The notes under the pieces are model-generated. The model was not told the DNA's origin and ran no database searches. It worked only from the letters and a program-made list of their open reading frames with translations. The position numbers and the translations under genes are program-made. Shown piece by piece: positions 1-5,812 of a stretch of 9,884 nt of DNA; position 1 is the stretch's first letter, and each line of letters starts with the position of its first letter. The stretch is from contig JBEKZQ010000235.1 in the NCBI GenBank assembly GCA_049509675.1, positions 1-9,884 of the forward strand. Direction: 5' to 3'. This DNA comes from JBEKZQ01 sp049509675. GTDB taxonomy: Bacteria > Planctomycetota > Planctomycetia > Pirellulales > Thermoguttaceae.

Positions 1-1359
1 GCGCTGCTCGGGCACCATGTGGCAGACCTGGTAGGTGCAGGTCTTCACCCGCTGCTCGGGCACCATCCTGCACACGGTGTAGGGGATCCGCTTCTCGCAA
101 ACCTCTTTCACCATGTGGCACACCTGGTAGCTGCAGGTCTTCACGCATTGCTCCGACACCATGTGGCACACGGTGTAGGGGATCTTCTTGACGCAGGTCT
201 CGGGCACATAGCTGGTGCATTGGATCTGCTTCTCGCACACTTCCGGAACCCACGTGCGGCACTGGCAGCAGCAGCAGGTCGGGCATCCGCAACGATCGCA
301 GCCCTGCTGGCAGCAGCAGTGGGTTTCCCAATGCCCGCCGCAGCACTTGATCGTCTTGCAGGTCGTTACCGGCTTGCACACCGTGTAGCACACCTCGCGC
401 TGGCAGGTCTCGTACACCGGCTTGCACACCGTGTAAGGAATCTGCTTCGTGCAGGTCTCGTACACCGGCTTGCACACCGTGTAGCAGCAGACCTTTTCGC
501 AGGTCTCGTACACCGGCTTGCAGACCGTGTAGCAAATCTGCTTCGAGCAGGTCTCGTACACCGGCTTGCAGACCGTATAGCAGTATTGCTTGGTGCAGGT
601 TTCCCACACCGGCTTGCAGGTCGTGTAGCAGCAGACCTTTTCACAGGTCTCGTACACCGGCTTGCAGACCGTGTAGCAAATCTGCTTCGTGCGGGTTTCC
701 CACACCGGCTTGCAGACCGTGTAGCAGTATTGCTTGGTGCAGGTTTCCCACACCGGCTTGCACACCGTGTAGCAGTATTGCTTCGTGCAGGTCTCGTACA
801 CCGGCTTGCAGACCGTGTAGCAGTATTGCTTGGTGCAGGTTTCCCACACCGGCTTGCAGACCGTGTAGCAATACTGCTTGGTGCAGGTTTCCCACACCGG
901 CTTGCAGACCGTGTAGCAGCATTGCTTCGTGCAGGTCTCGTACACCGGCTTGCAGACCGTGTACGGAATCTGCTTCACGCAGGTTTCCCACACCGGCTTG
1001 CAGACCGTGTAGCAGCATTGCTTCGTGCAGTTTTCCCACACCGGCTTGCAGACCGTGTAGCAGCACTCGCGGTAGCACGTCTCGGGAACGTACTTCACGC
1101 AGTTGATCTGCCGCTGCTCGCAGACCCGCTCGAAGCAGGTCTTGTAGCAGGTGCATTGCTGCTGCTCGTAAACGATCTCACTGCAGGTTTTCATGACCGT
1201 GTGGCATTGCTGCTCGCAGCAACCGCACTCGGTCACCGGGCAGCAAGGCCGCACACAACAACGGTACCAGGCAATGCCGCAGTACGACGCATTGGCCGCA
1301 CTGGTGGCAAGTGCCAGCAGTACCACCGCCATCAGCGGTATACCCAACATCCTTCTCAT
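1..1359 (-). CDS. YTV-repeat cysteine-rich secreted surface protein (C-terminus beyond left edge)
   Basis: The minus frame is open from ATG at 1359 to the window edge (453 codons, no stop). The start is supported by an AAGGAGG Shine-Dalgarno (1366-1372, spacing 6). Residues 1-24 form a signal peptide: MRR, a hydrophobic stretch, then cleavage after ANA. A Cys-rich N-terminal region (about 27-90) is followed by 15 cores of a 16-residue repeat, consensus CYTVCKPV(W/Y)ETCTKQ (about residues 95-331). Next comes a linker very rich in Cys (about 337-374), then a second, diverged repeat set with CHMV/CRMV cores. YTV domains are known from planctomycetes and are associated with the cell surface; the paired cysteines suggest disulfide cross-linking, which is inference. 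No enzymatic motif is visible. The repeats create long spurious frames on both strands. Family assignment is confident; exact role is unknown. Confidence 0.93.
   Translation of the reverse strand, partial: MRRMLGIPLMAVVLLALATSAANASYCGIAWYRCCVRPCCPVTECGCCEQQCHTVMKTCSEIVYEQQQCTCYKTCFERVCEQRQINCVKYVPETCYRECCYTVCKPVWENCTKQCCYTVCKPVWETCVKQIPYTVCKPVYETCTKQCCYTVCKPVWETCTKQYCYTVCKPVWETCTKQYCYTVCKPVYETCTKQYCYTVCKPVWETCTKQYCYTVCKPVWETRTKQICYTVCKPVYETCEKVCCYTTCKPVWETCTKQYCYTVCKPVYETCSKQICYTVCKPVYETCEKVCCYTVCKPVYETCTKQIPYTVCKPVYETCQREVCYTVCKPVTTCKTIKCCGGHWETHCCCQQGCDRCGCPTCCCCQCRTWVPEVCEKQIQCTSYVPETCVKKIPYTVCHMVSEQCVKTCSYQVCHMVKEVCEKRIPYTVCRMVPEQRVKTCTYQVCHMVPEQR
370..1077 (-). repeat. 48-bp coding tandem repeat array (15 YTV cores)
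   Basis: Fifteen near-identical 48-bp units encode the 16-residue YTV repeat. Position 9 of the unit is either Trp or Tyr, and the four residues after the second ETC vary (TKQY, TKQC, TKQI, EKVC, SKQI, VKQI). The adjacent pair of units ending in KQIC and EKVC occurs twice (starting near 700 and near 555), which suggests duplication of multi-unit blocks. Units are contiguous and in frame, with no spacers. Confidence 0.95.
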
Positions 1360-1559
1360 CGCATGCCTCCTTCAAGCACCACTGAAAGAAATAGGCTTTC
1401 GGCCTGGTCTACATGCTGCGCGGTTTGGGGTAATGCCAGCCGTGGCCACTGGCTACGGTTTGCATCGCCGGGCGGACCGTTTGCAGCATCAAGGGGCAAG
1501 CTGCCAAGCTTACCCTATAATTCCTTCGACCTACGCACTCCATGCACATTAGCCATGTT

Positions 1560-1593
1560 GCCGCAAATCTTCTTTCTATAAATACTTTGCGGC
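1560..1593. repeat. 8-bp perfect inverted repeat, A/T-rich loop
   Basis: GCCGCAAA (1560-1567) and TTTGCGGC (1586-1593) are perfectly complementary around an 18-nt A/T-rich loop. It lies about 200 bp upstream of the YTV start. It could be an operator-like site or a hairpin; nothing decides between these. Confidence 0.5.
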
Positions 1594-1855
1594 CGTCCCA
1601 GCCTGTGCATTCGCATCCCAGGCAGGGGTAATACTCATTGATATCGTCACAATGCGCAGTCAGCTTAACTTGGGAATACTGGGTGGTTCCAACGGTAGGG
1701 GACAACCGCACAGGATCGCCGCGAATCGCTCGGTCATCCGGCTCACGGCCGGAGATGCGGCCTGTGTGGGCTGACAAGCCTGCTAGAATGGGAACATACA
1801 ACCTGTAGGGTGGGTCGACGGGCACCATGCACAGCGTTGGTCGGCGAGCCCCACC

Positions 1856-1881
1856 AACTGAAAACTGAAAACTGAAAACTG
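1856..1881. repeat. Heptamer tandem array, unit AACTGAA x3.7
   Basis: Three perfect copies of AACTGAA and a partial fourth lie between the YTV gene and tRNA-Gln. The period is exactly 7 nt, as in the other spacer arrays of this window. Confidence 0.9.
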
Positions 1882-1889
1882 CTCCCCCC

Positions 1890-1918
1890 TTGCCTGGAGT
1901 CGCAAGAAGAAATACCAT
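1890..1918 (+). promoter_or_regulatory. Possible sigma-70-type promoter for tRNA-Gln
   Basis: TTGCCT (1890-1895) and TACCAT (1913-1918) are separated by 17 bp. Each matches 4 of 6 consensus positions. Transcription would begin about 25 nt before the tRNA. This is only a pattern match; an alternative -10-like TAGAAT lies at 1784-1789. Confidence 0.3.
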
Positions 1919-1946
1919 ACGCGGAAGTTCGATGCCGACTTTCCGA

Positions 1947-2017
1947 TACCCGGTGGTGTAATGGTAACACAAGGGATTTTGGTTCCCTCGTTCAAGGTTC
2001 GAATCCTTGCCGGGTAG
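1947..2017 (+). tRNA. tRNA-Gln (anticodon UUG)
   Basis: A complete cloverleaf can be folded. The 7-bp acceptor stem TACCCGG/CCGGGTA is perfect. The D stem is GTGT/ACAC (1956-1959 with 1967-1970). The anticodon stem is AGGGA/TCCCT with loop TTTTGGT (1977-1983), placing TTG at 1979-1981. The T stem is CAAGG/CCTTG with loop TTCGAAT. The discriminator is G2017 and the 3' CCA is not encoded. The tRNA would read CAA and CAG codons. The next gene begins only 12 nt downstream. Confidence 0.96.
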
Positions 2018-2029
2018 CTTCTCAGTGGA

Positions 2030-2329
2030 ATGACCACTTTGGTAACTGAACGCGACGTCTTCGCGGAGTCCGTCTCCTTCTCAGAAGATTCGCTGACCGT
2101 GCGACTGGATGACGGGCGGTCGCTTTCTGTGCCCTTGGCATGGTATCCGAGGTTGCTTGACGGAACTCCGGAGGAACGACTGAAATACGAACTTATCGGC
2201 GACGGGGAAGGGGTCCACTGGCCGGAACTTGACGAGGACATCAGCGTCGAGGGACTTTTGGCCGGCAGGCGGTCGGCTGAATCGGCTGCCTCGCTTGCCA
2301 AGTGGAGGCGGAAGCGAGGTTTGCGATGA
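2030..2329 (+). CDS. DUF2442 domain-containing protein
   Basis: This 99-residue protein matches the DUF2442 pattern throughout: RDV, a strand-rich LTVRLDDGRSLSVPL segment, WYPRLLDGTPEER, a conserved GEGVHWPELDEDISVEGLL motif (about residues 60-78), and a basic C-terminus. The function is not established. In other genomes the family often sits beside DUF4160 as a small two-gene, toxin-antitoxin-like unit. No DUF4160 gene is present here, so this copy is an orphan. The start cannot lie further upstream, because an in-frame TAG occurs at 2015-2017 inside the tRNA. No clear ribosome binding site is visible in the 12-nt gap, so it may be co-transcribed with the tRNA and released by 3' tRNA processing (inference). 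Confidence 0.85.
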   Translation: MTTLVTERDVFAESVSFSEDSLTVRLDDGRSLSVPLAWYPRLLDGTPEERLKYELIGDGEGVHWPELDEDISVEGLLAGRRSAESAASLAKWRRKRGLR

Positions 2330-2333
2330 TCTG

Positions 2334-2360
2334 GGATTTCAAATCTGAGATTTGAGATCC
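2334..2360 (+). terminator. Hairpin after DUF2442 gene, possible terminator
   Basis: GGATTTCAAAT (2334-2344) pairs with ATTTGAGATCC (2350-2360) over 11 bp with one G-U pair; the loop is CTGAG. No U-run follows, so intrinsic termination is uncertain. The sequence itself is an imperfect 7-nt repeat of the pattern AT(T/C)T(C/G)A(A/G), so it may be another decayed heptamer array. Confidence 0.4.
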
Positions 2361-2445
2361 AAGCTTCGCCTAACGCAAAGATCGCTCGATGGTCTGCCCG
2401 AAACGGCCCATGTGGCTATTCTGCGGCACTCGGCACTCCCCCCGG

Positions 2446-2474
2446 TTGACTCCCGTATCGATTATCTGTAAACT
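2446..2474 (+). promoter_or_regulatory. Sigma-70-type promoter of the rpsB-tsf-pyrH-frr cluster
   Basis: TTGACT (2446-2451, 5 of 6 matches to the -35 consensus) and TAAACT (2469-2474, 4 of 6 matches to the -10 consensus) are spaced by exactly 17 bp. The predicted transcription start near 2481 leaves a leader of about 125 nt before rpsB, a plausible place for S2 autoregulation. It is the best promoter match I found in the window. Confidence 0.6.
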
Positions 2475-2591
2475 TCCAGGTTTCCCGGCTTGAACGGTCC
2501 AAGGCGGGGGAAGAGACATTACCGACCGAGATACCCCTCGAACGCCGGCGCCATCTTGCGCGTGCGGAAGCACTTTGCCGGTGTGCCTTAC

Positions 2592-2597
2592 AAGGAG
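2592..2597 (+). promoter_or_regulatory. Ribosome binding site fixing the TTG start of rpsB
   Basis: AAGGAG is followed after 9 nt by TTG at 2607. The same frame is open further upstream to a TTG at 2490, but that start lacks a comparable site and would add 39 residues not found in S2 proteins. Confidence 0.8.
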
Positions 2598-2606
2598 ACG
2601 AAGTCG

Positions 2607-3341
2607 TTGGCTACTGTTCTAGTAAAGGATTTGATTGAAGCAGGGGTCCATTACGGCCATCGGGCAAGCCGTTGGAACCCCAAAATGCGGCCCTATATCT
2701 ATGCCCGGCGAAATCTGATCCACATTATCGACGTCCGCGAGACGATCCGTGGCCTGTTGCGGGCCAGGAAATACCTGCAGCGAGTGGCCGCCGGCGGCAG
2801 CCTCGTGTTGTTCGTGGGCACCAAGCGGCAGGCCTCCGACACCATCGACCAGCAGGCCACCCGTTGCGGCATGCCGTTTGTGAGTGATCGCTGGCTGGGC
2901 GGCACGCTCACCAATTTCCGCACCATCCGCAGCCGGCTCACGCGCCTGGAGGAGCTGGAAACGCTCCGGGCCGGCGAAGAACTGGCCACCTACTCCAAGA
3001 AAATGCAGTCGGCCTTGAACCGTGAGTACCGCAAGATGTATCGCAACCTCAACGGGATGCGGTCCATGAACCGGCTGCCGGAATGCCTGGTGGTCATCGA
3101 CCCGCGGAAGGAGAAAAACGCCGTCCGCGAGGCGCAGAAGCTGGGCATCACCACTCTGGCCCTGATCGACACGGACTGCGATCCGGACGAAATCGATCTG
3201 CCCATTCCCGGCAACGACGACAGCATCCGCTCCATCGAGTTGATCGTGCAGCTCTTGGCCGATGCGGTGGCGGCCGGCAAGTCGGCCGGCGGAGAACAGA
3301 AGCAGGAGCAGGCCGAAGGGGCCCTGCCGGCCGCGACGTAG
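2607..3341 (+). CDS. rpsB: 30S ribosomal protein S2
   Basis: Ribosomal protein S2 is a component of the small ribosomal subunit. The 244-residue product begins MATVLVKDLIEAGVHYGHRA using a TTG codon. It shows S2 hallmarks: GVHYGH near the N-terminus, WNPKM, FVGTKRQA (69-76), WLGGTLTNF (about 96-104), and VVIDPRKE with ALIDTDCDPD towards the end. It closes with a Gly/Gln/Glu-rich, probably disordered tail. The length is usual for S2. It is the first gene of the translation cluster, with a promoter at 2446-2474. A 210-bp spacer with two hairpins separates it from tsf, so S2 and EF-Ts dosage may be adjusted there. Confidence 0.98.
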   Translation: MATVLVKDLIEAGVHYGHRASRWNPKMRPYIYARRNLIHIIDVRETIRGLLRARKYLQRVAAGGSLVLFVGTKRQASDTIDQQATRCGMPFVSDRWLGGTLTNFRTIRSRLTRLEELETLRAGEELATYSKKMQSALNREYRKMYRNLNGMRSMNRLPECLVVIDPRKEKNAVREAQKLGITTLALIDTDCDPDEIDLPIPGNDDSIRSIELIVQLLADAVAAGKSAGGEQKQEQAEGALPAAT

Positions 3342-3351
3342 CGAGACAATT

Positions 3352-3391
3352 CCCTCTCCCCGCGTGCCGAAGCGGCGCGAGCGGGAGAGGG
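3352..3391 (+). repeat. GC-rich hairpin 1 in the rpsB-tsf spacer
   Basis: CCCTCTCCC (3352-3360) pairs perfectly with GGGAGAGGG (3383-3391) around a GC-rich loop. It starts 10 nt after the rpsB stop. It belongs to a hairpin family with other copies at 3453-3477 and 6994-7014. It may attenuate transcription into tsf, but there is no U-run. Confidence 0.75.
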
Positions 3392-3452
3392 ACAGGGTGG
3401 GGGCGAGGAGGTGTCGAACGATCGTTAACCTGCCGTTTCCCCTCACCCCCAA

Positions 3453-3477
3453 CCCCTCTCCCGCAAGGGGAGAGGGG
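3453..3477 (+). repeat. GC-rich hairpin 2 in the rpsB-tsf spacer
   Basis: The left arm CCCCTCTCCC (3453-3462) pairs with the right arm GGGAGAGGGG (3468-3477) over 10 bp. The loop is GCAAG. It is preceded by CCCCTCACCCCCAA, the typical flank of this dispersed repeat. The copy at 6994-7014 has the same flank in the opposite orientation. Confidence 0.8.
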
Positions 3478-3489
3478 AGAACAACACTG

Positions 3490-3531
3490 TCCACTGTCCA
3501 TTATCCACTGTCCATTATCCACTTTCCACTA
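3490..3531. repeat. Heptamer tandem array, units TCCACTG/TCCATTA
   Basis: Six contiguous 7-nt units alternate TCCACTG, TCCATTA, TCCACTG, TCCATTA, then TCCACTT and TCCACTA, giving a 14-nt higher-order unit. The array ends 20 nt before the tsf start and makes up most of its immediate leader. Confidence 0.9.
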
Positions 3532-3551
3532 CTCACAACCGACCAACCACT

Positions 3552-4382
3552 ATGCCAGAGATTACAGCAACGACGGTCAAATCGCTCCGCGAACGCACGG
3601 GGCTGCCGATGATGGACTGCAAACGCGCCTTGCAAGACGCCGGAGGCGATCCGGAGAAGGCGATCGAGCTCTTGCGCAAGGAGGGCAAGAAGACCATGGA
3701 GAAGCGGGCGGGCCGGGCCACCTCGGCCGGGCGCATCGGCGTCTATGCCGATTTTGCCGGCCGCGCCAGTGCCATGGTCGATCTGCGCTGCGAAAGCGCG
3801 CCGGTGGCCAACCACATCGAGTTCACCCGGTTGGCCGGCGATCTGGCCCGGCAGTTGGCCACCGGCCCCGGCGCGCAAACGGCCGAGGCCCTGTTGGCCC
3901 AGCCGTCGCCCGGCAAGCCGGGCGAAACACTCAAGCACCAGTTCGAGGATCTGAACAACCGCATCCGCGAGGTGTTCCACGTCGAGCGGATCGTGCGCAT
4001 CGACGGCGCCTGTGCCGGCTACGCGCATCACAACGGCGCCGTGGGCGTGCTGCTGGAGGTCGAAGGCGGCAATGCCGATCTGGCCCGCGACATCTGCATG
4101 CACGTCGCCGCCATGCGGCCCACCGCGATTTACAAGGAGGAATTGGACCCGTCCTTGGTGGCCAAGGAGCGGGAGATTCTGGCCGACGCCGCCCGCCAGG
4201 AAGGCAAGCCGGAGAAGATCATCGCCAAGATGGTCGAGGGCCGGATGCAAAACTTCTACGCGGAGCGCTGCCTGGCCGAACAGCCGTTCGTCAAGGACGA
4301 CAAGCTGAAGGTGGCCGACGTGGCCCGGCAGGCGGGCATGAAACTGCTTCGATTCGTCCACTGGGAACTGCCCAAGGAGTAG
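3552..4382 (+). CDS. tsf: Translation elongation factor Ts
   Basis: EF-Ts is the guanine-nucleotide exchange factor for EF-Tu. The 276-residue protein begins MPEITATTVKSLRERTGLPMMDCKRAL, the conserved N-terminal UBA-like domain. Later family motifs are present: GVLLEVEGGNADLARDICMHVAAMRP, then VEGRMQNF and QPFV. At residues 80-86 the usual C(E/Q)TDFVA reads CESAPVA, so the Asp and Phe that contact EF-Tu in Escherichia coli are Ala83 and Pro84. The start matches the family N-terminus, although no Shine-Dalgarno precedes it; the leader is a heptamer array. pyrH begins 5 nt after the stop, so the two are co-transcribed and probably translationally coupled. Confidence 0.97.
   Translation: MPEITATTVKSLRERTGLPMMDCKRALQDAGGDPEKAIELLRKEGKKTMEKRAGRATSAGRIGVYADFAGRASAMVDLRCESAPVANHIEFTRLAGDLARQLATGPGAQTAEALLAQPSPGKPGETLKHQFEDLNNRIREVFHVERIVRIDGACAGYAHHNGAVGVLLEVEGGNADLARDICMHVAAMRPTAIYKEELDPSLVAKEREILADAARQEGKPEKIIAKMVEGRMQNFYAERCLAEQPFVKDDKLKVADVARQAGMKLLRFVHWELPKE
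4374..4379 (+). promoter_or_regulatory. pyrH ribosome binding site inside the end of tsf
   Basis: AAGGAG overlaps the last codons of tsf, directly before its TAG stop, and lies 8 nt upstream of the pyrH ATG. This fixes the pyrH start and suggests translational coupling. Confidence 0.8.
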
Positions 4383-4387
4383 CGCCG

Positions 4388-5131
4388 ATGTCTGCCGCGG
4401 AAGGTTCGGGTTCGCCACTGCCCTATCGGCGTCTGGTATTGAAGGTTTCCGGCGAAGGGTTTACACACCCCGGCGAGCGCGGCATCTCCATGGATGCGGT
4501 GCTGCACATTGCCAAGCAGACCTACGCGGCGGCCCAGCACGGGGTGCAGATCGCCCTCGTCATGGGCGGCGGCAACATCCTGCGCGGGGCGCACTTCACC
4601 TCGGGCAACACGGGCATCCACGAGACCACGGCCCATTACATGGGCATGCTGGCCACGGTCATGAACGGACTGGCCTTGCAGGACGCCCTGGAATCGCTGG
4701 GTTGCGACACGCGACTGATGACCGCCATCCGCATGGACGGCGTGGCCGAGCCGTACATCCACCGCCGCGCCCGGCGGCACCTGGAAAAAGGCCGCATCGT
4801 CATCCTCGCCGCCGGCACCGGCAGCCCCTTCGTGACCACCGACACCGCCGCCGCCCAACGGGCCTTGGAACTCGATGCCGACATCCTGCTGAAGGCCACC
4901 CGCGTGGACGGCGTCTTTAGCGACGACCCGGAGAAGAACCCGCACGCCGTGCTCTACGGGCAACTGCGGCACGAAGACGTCCGCCGCCAGAATCTCCGCG
5001 TCATGGACCCGGAGGCGATCACCAAGTGCATGGAGAACAACATGCCGATCCTGGTCTTCAATTTCCGCAAGGAAGGCAACATCGAGCGGGCGGTGCTCGG
5101 CCAACGCGTCGGCACGCTGATCCAAAGTTAG
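4388..5131 (+). CDS. pyrH: UMP kinase (uridylate kinase)
   Basis: PyrH phosphorylates UMP to UDP with ATP in pyrimidine nucleotide synthesis, in the cytoplasm. The 247-residue product is a bacterial amino-acid-kinase-fold UMP kinase. It has YRRLVLKVSGE (13-23, with the phosphate-binding Lys19), a Gly-rich MGGGNILRG loop (59-67), YMGMLATVMNGLALQDALE, GTGSPFVTTDTAAA (143-156), and the C-terminal KATRVDGVFSDDP segment. The reading frame is open far upstream, but the ATG at 4388 has its own AAGGAG at 8 nt and gives a family-like N-terminus. The stop TAG (5129-5131) lies inside the first unit of a TTAGGGA heptamer array. Confidence 0.97.
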   Translation: MSAAEGSGSPLPYRRLVLKVSGEGFTHPGERGISMDAVLHIAKQTYAAAQHGVQIALVMGGGNILRGAHFTSGNTGIHETTAHYMGMLATVMNGLALQDALESLGCDTRLMTAIRMDGVAEPYIHRRARRHLEKGRIVILAAGTGSPFVTTDTAAAQRALELDADILLKATRVDGVFSDDPEKNPHAVLYGQLRHEDVRRQNLRVMDPEAITKCMENNMPILVFNFRKEGNIERAVLGQRVGTLIQS

Positions 5132-5226
5132 GGATTAGGGATTAGGAATTAGGGATTAGACGCAAGCGGATGGAGGCCGGAACCGGGCGTCAGCCTCTAA
5201 TTCCCAATCCCCAATCCCTAATCCCT
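5128..5226. repeat. Heptamer arrays forming a 31-bp inverted repeat between pyrH and frr
   Basis: On the left, TTAGGGA-type heptamers run from 5128 to 5160. On the right, their complement runs from 5196 to 5226. Positions 5130-5160 pair with 5196-5226: 27 Watson-Crick pairs, one G-U and three A-C mismatches, with a 35-nt GC-rich loop. The structure starts within the pyrH stop codon and ends 6 nt before the frr ribosome binding site. No U-run follows. Confidence 0.88.
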
Positions 5227-5246
5227 CAAACCAAAGGACACGCACC

Positions 5247-5807
5247 ATGACCTCCGATGAGATCCTCTTGGATGTCGAAGAGCGGATGGAGAAAGCCCTT
5301 GGCGTACTGAAAGGGCAGTTGGCAGGGATCCGCACGGGCCGCGCCAACCCCGGACTGGTCGACTCGCTCCGCGTGGAGGTCTACGGCTCGCCGTGCCCCA
5401 TGAAGCAGATCGCCTCGGTCGGCGCCCCGGAGCCGAACCAGATCATCATCCGGCCCTACGATCCGGGCACACTGAAGGATATCGAGAAGGCGATCCAGGC
5501 CAGCGACCTGGGCTTCAATCCGCAGAGCGACGGCCGGGTGATCCGCCTGAACGTGCCGCCGCTGTCGACCGAGGTCCGCCGCAAGATGGTGACACGCATC
5601 AAGGATCTGGCCGAGGAGGCCAAGGTAGCCATTCGCAACATCCGCCGCGACGGCAACAAAACCGCCGATCAGTCGGAAAAGGACAAGGACCTTTCCGAGG
5701 ACGAGCGCGACCACGCGAAGGACGAGATCCAGGACCTCACCAAACAGTTCGAGGGCAAGGTCACGGAGATGGCCAAGAACCGCGAAAAAGAGGTGTTGGA
5801 GGACTGA
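5247..5807 (+). CDS. frr: Ribosome recycling factor
   Basis: RRF splits post-termination ribosomes together with EF-G. The 186-residue length is standard (185 in Escherichia coli). Hallmarks are the helical N-terminus MEKALGVLKGQLAGIRTGRANPGLVD (about 14-39), the YGSPCPMKQIASV hinge, IIIRPYDPGTLKDIEKAI, and VIRLNVPPLSTEVRRKMV, followed by the charged C-terminal helices of the three-helix bundle. AAAGGA at 5233-5238, 8 nt upstream, supports the ATG. It follows pyrH in the conserved cluster, but a large inverted repeat lies between them. Only 5 bp separate its stop from the stop of the convergent isomerase gene, leaving no room for a separate terminator. Confidence 0.98.
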   Translation: MTSDEILLDVEERMEKALGVLKGQLAGIRTGRANPGLVDSLRVEVYGSPCPMKQIASVGAPEPNQIIIRPYDPGTLKDIEKAIQASDLGFNPQSDGRVIRLNVPPLSTEVRRKMVTRIKDLAEEAKVAIRNIRRDGNKTADQSEKDKDLSEDERDHAKDEIQDLTKQFEGKVTEMAKNREKEVLED

Positions 5808-5812
5808 AAACT

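Larger units (their letters stand above)
1360..1946. other. Gene-free spacer between YTV gene and tRNA-Gln
   Basis: About 590 bp separate the divergent YTV and tRNA genes. I see no convincing CDS: the frames here are not protein-like and cross a tandem repeat. It holds an inverted repeat (1560-1593), an imperfect GGTGGG/CCCACC inverted pair (1809-1814 and 1850-1855), a heptamer array (1856-1881) and a possible tRNA promoter (1890-1918). A TATAGG-like -10 element lies upstream of the YTV gene on the minus strand, but I cannot find a matching -35 element. Confidence 0.6.

Noticed and set aside
370..1077. CRISPR-like array (regular repeats about 48 bp apart)
   Set aside because: The units are contiguous with no unique spacers, encode an in-frame protein repeat, and no cas genes are near.
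366..1156. Two further minus-strand frames inside the YTV array (366-644 and 641-1156)
   Set aside because: They are out-of-frame translations of the same 48-bp units. Since 48 is a multiple of 3, every frame stays open.
19..1581. 520-residue open frame on the plus strand opposite the YTV gene
   Set aside because: It is the antisense shadow of the 48-bp repeats: a monotonous LVHRLADRVA-type repeat with no family resemblance. The minus frame has a signal peptide, a strong ribosome binding site and YTV repeats.
1409..1972. 187-residue minus-strand frame in the YTV-tRNA spacer
   Set aside because: It runs through the heptamer array and into the tRNA gene, has no ribosome binding site, and its composition is not protein-like.
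2490..2606. 39-residue upstream extension of rpsB
   Set aside because: It is not part of S2 proteins and overlaps the predicted leader. The TTG at 2607 has an ideal ribosome binding site.
3083..5131. A single 682-residue protein ending in UMP kinase
   Set aside because: Its first two thirds are off-frame readings of rpsB, a repeat spacer and tsf. Only the part from 4388 is real.
5128..5160. Telomere-like TTAGGG repeats
   Set aside because: The unit is 7 nt (TTAGGGA), the array is short and internal to a bacterial operon, and it belongs to the general heptamer pattern.
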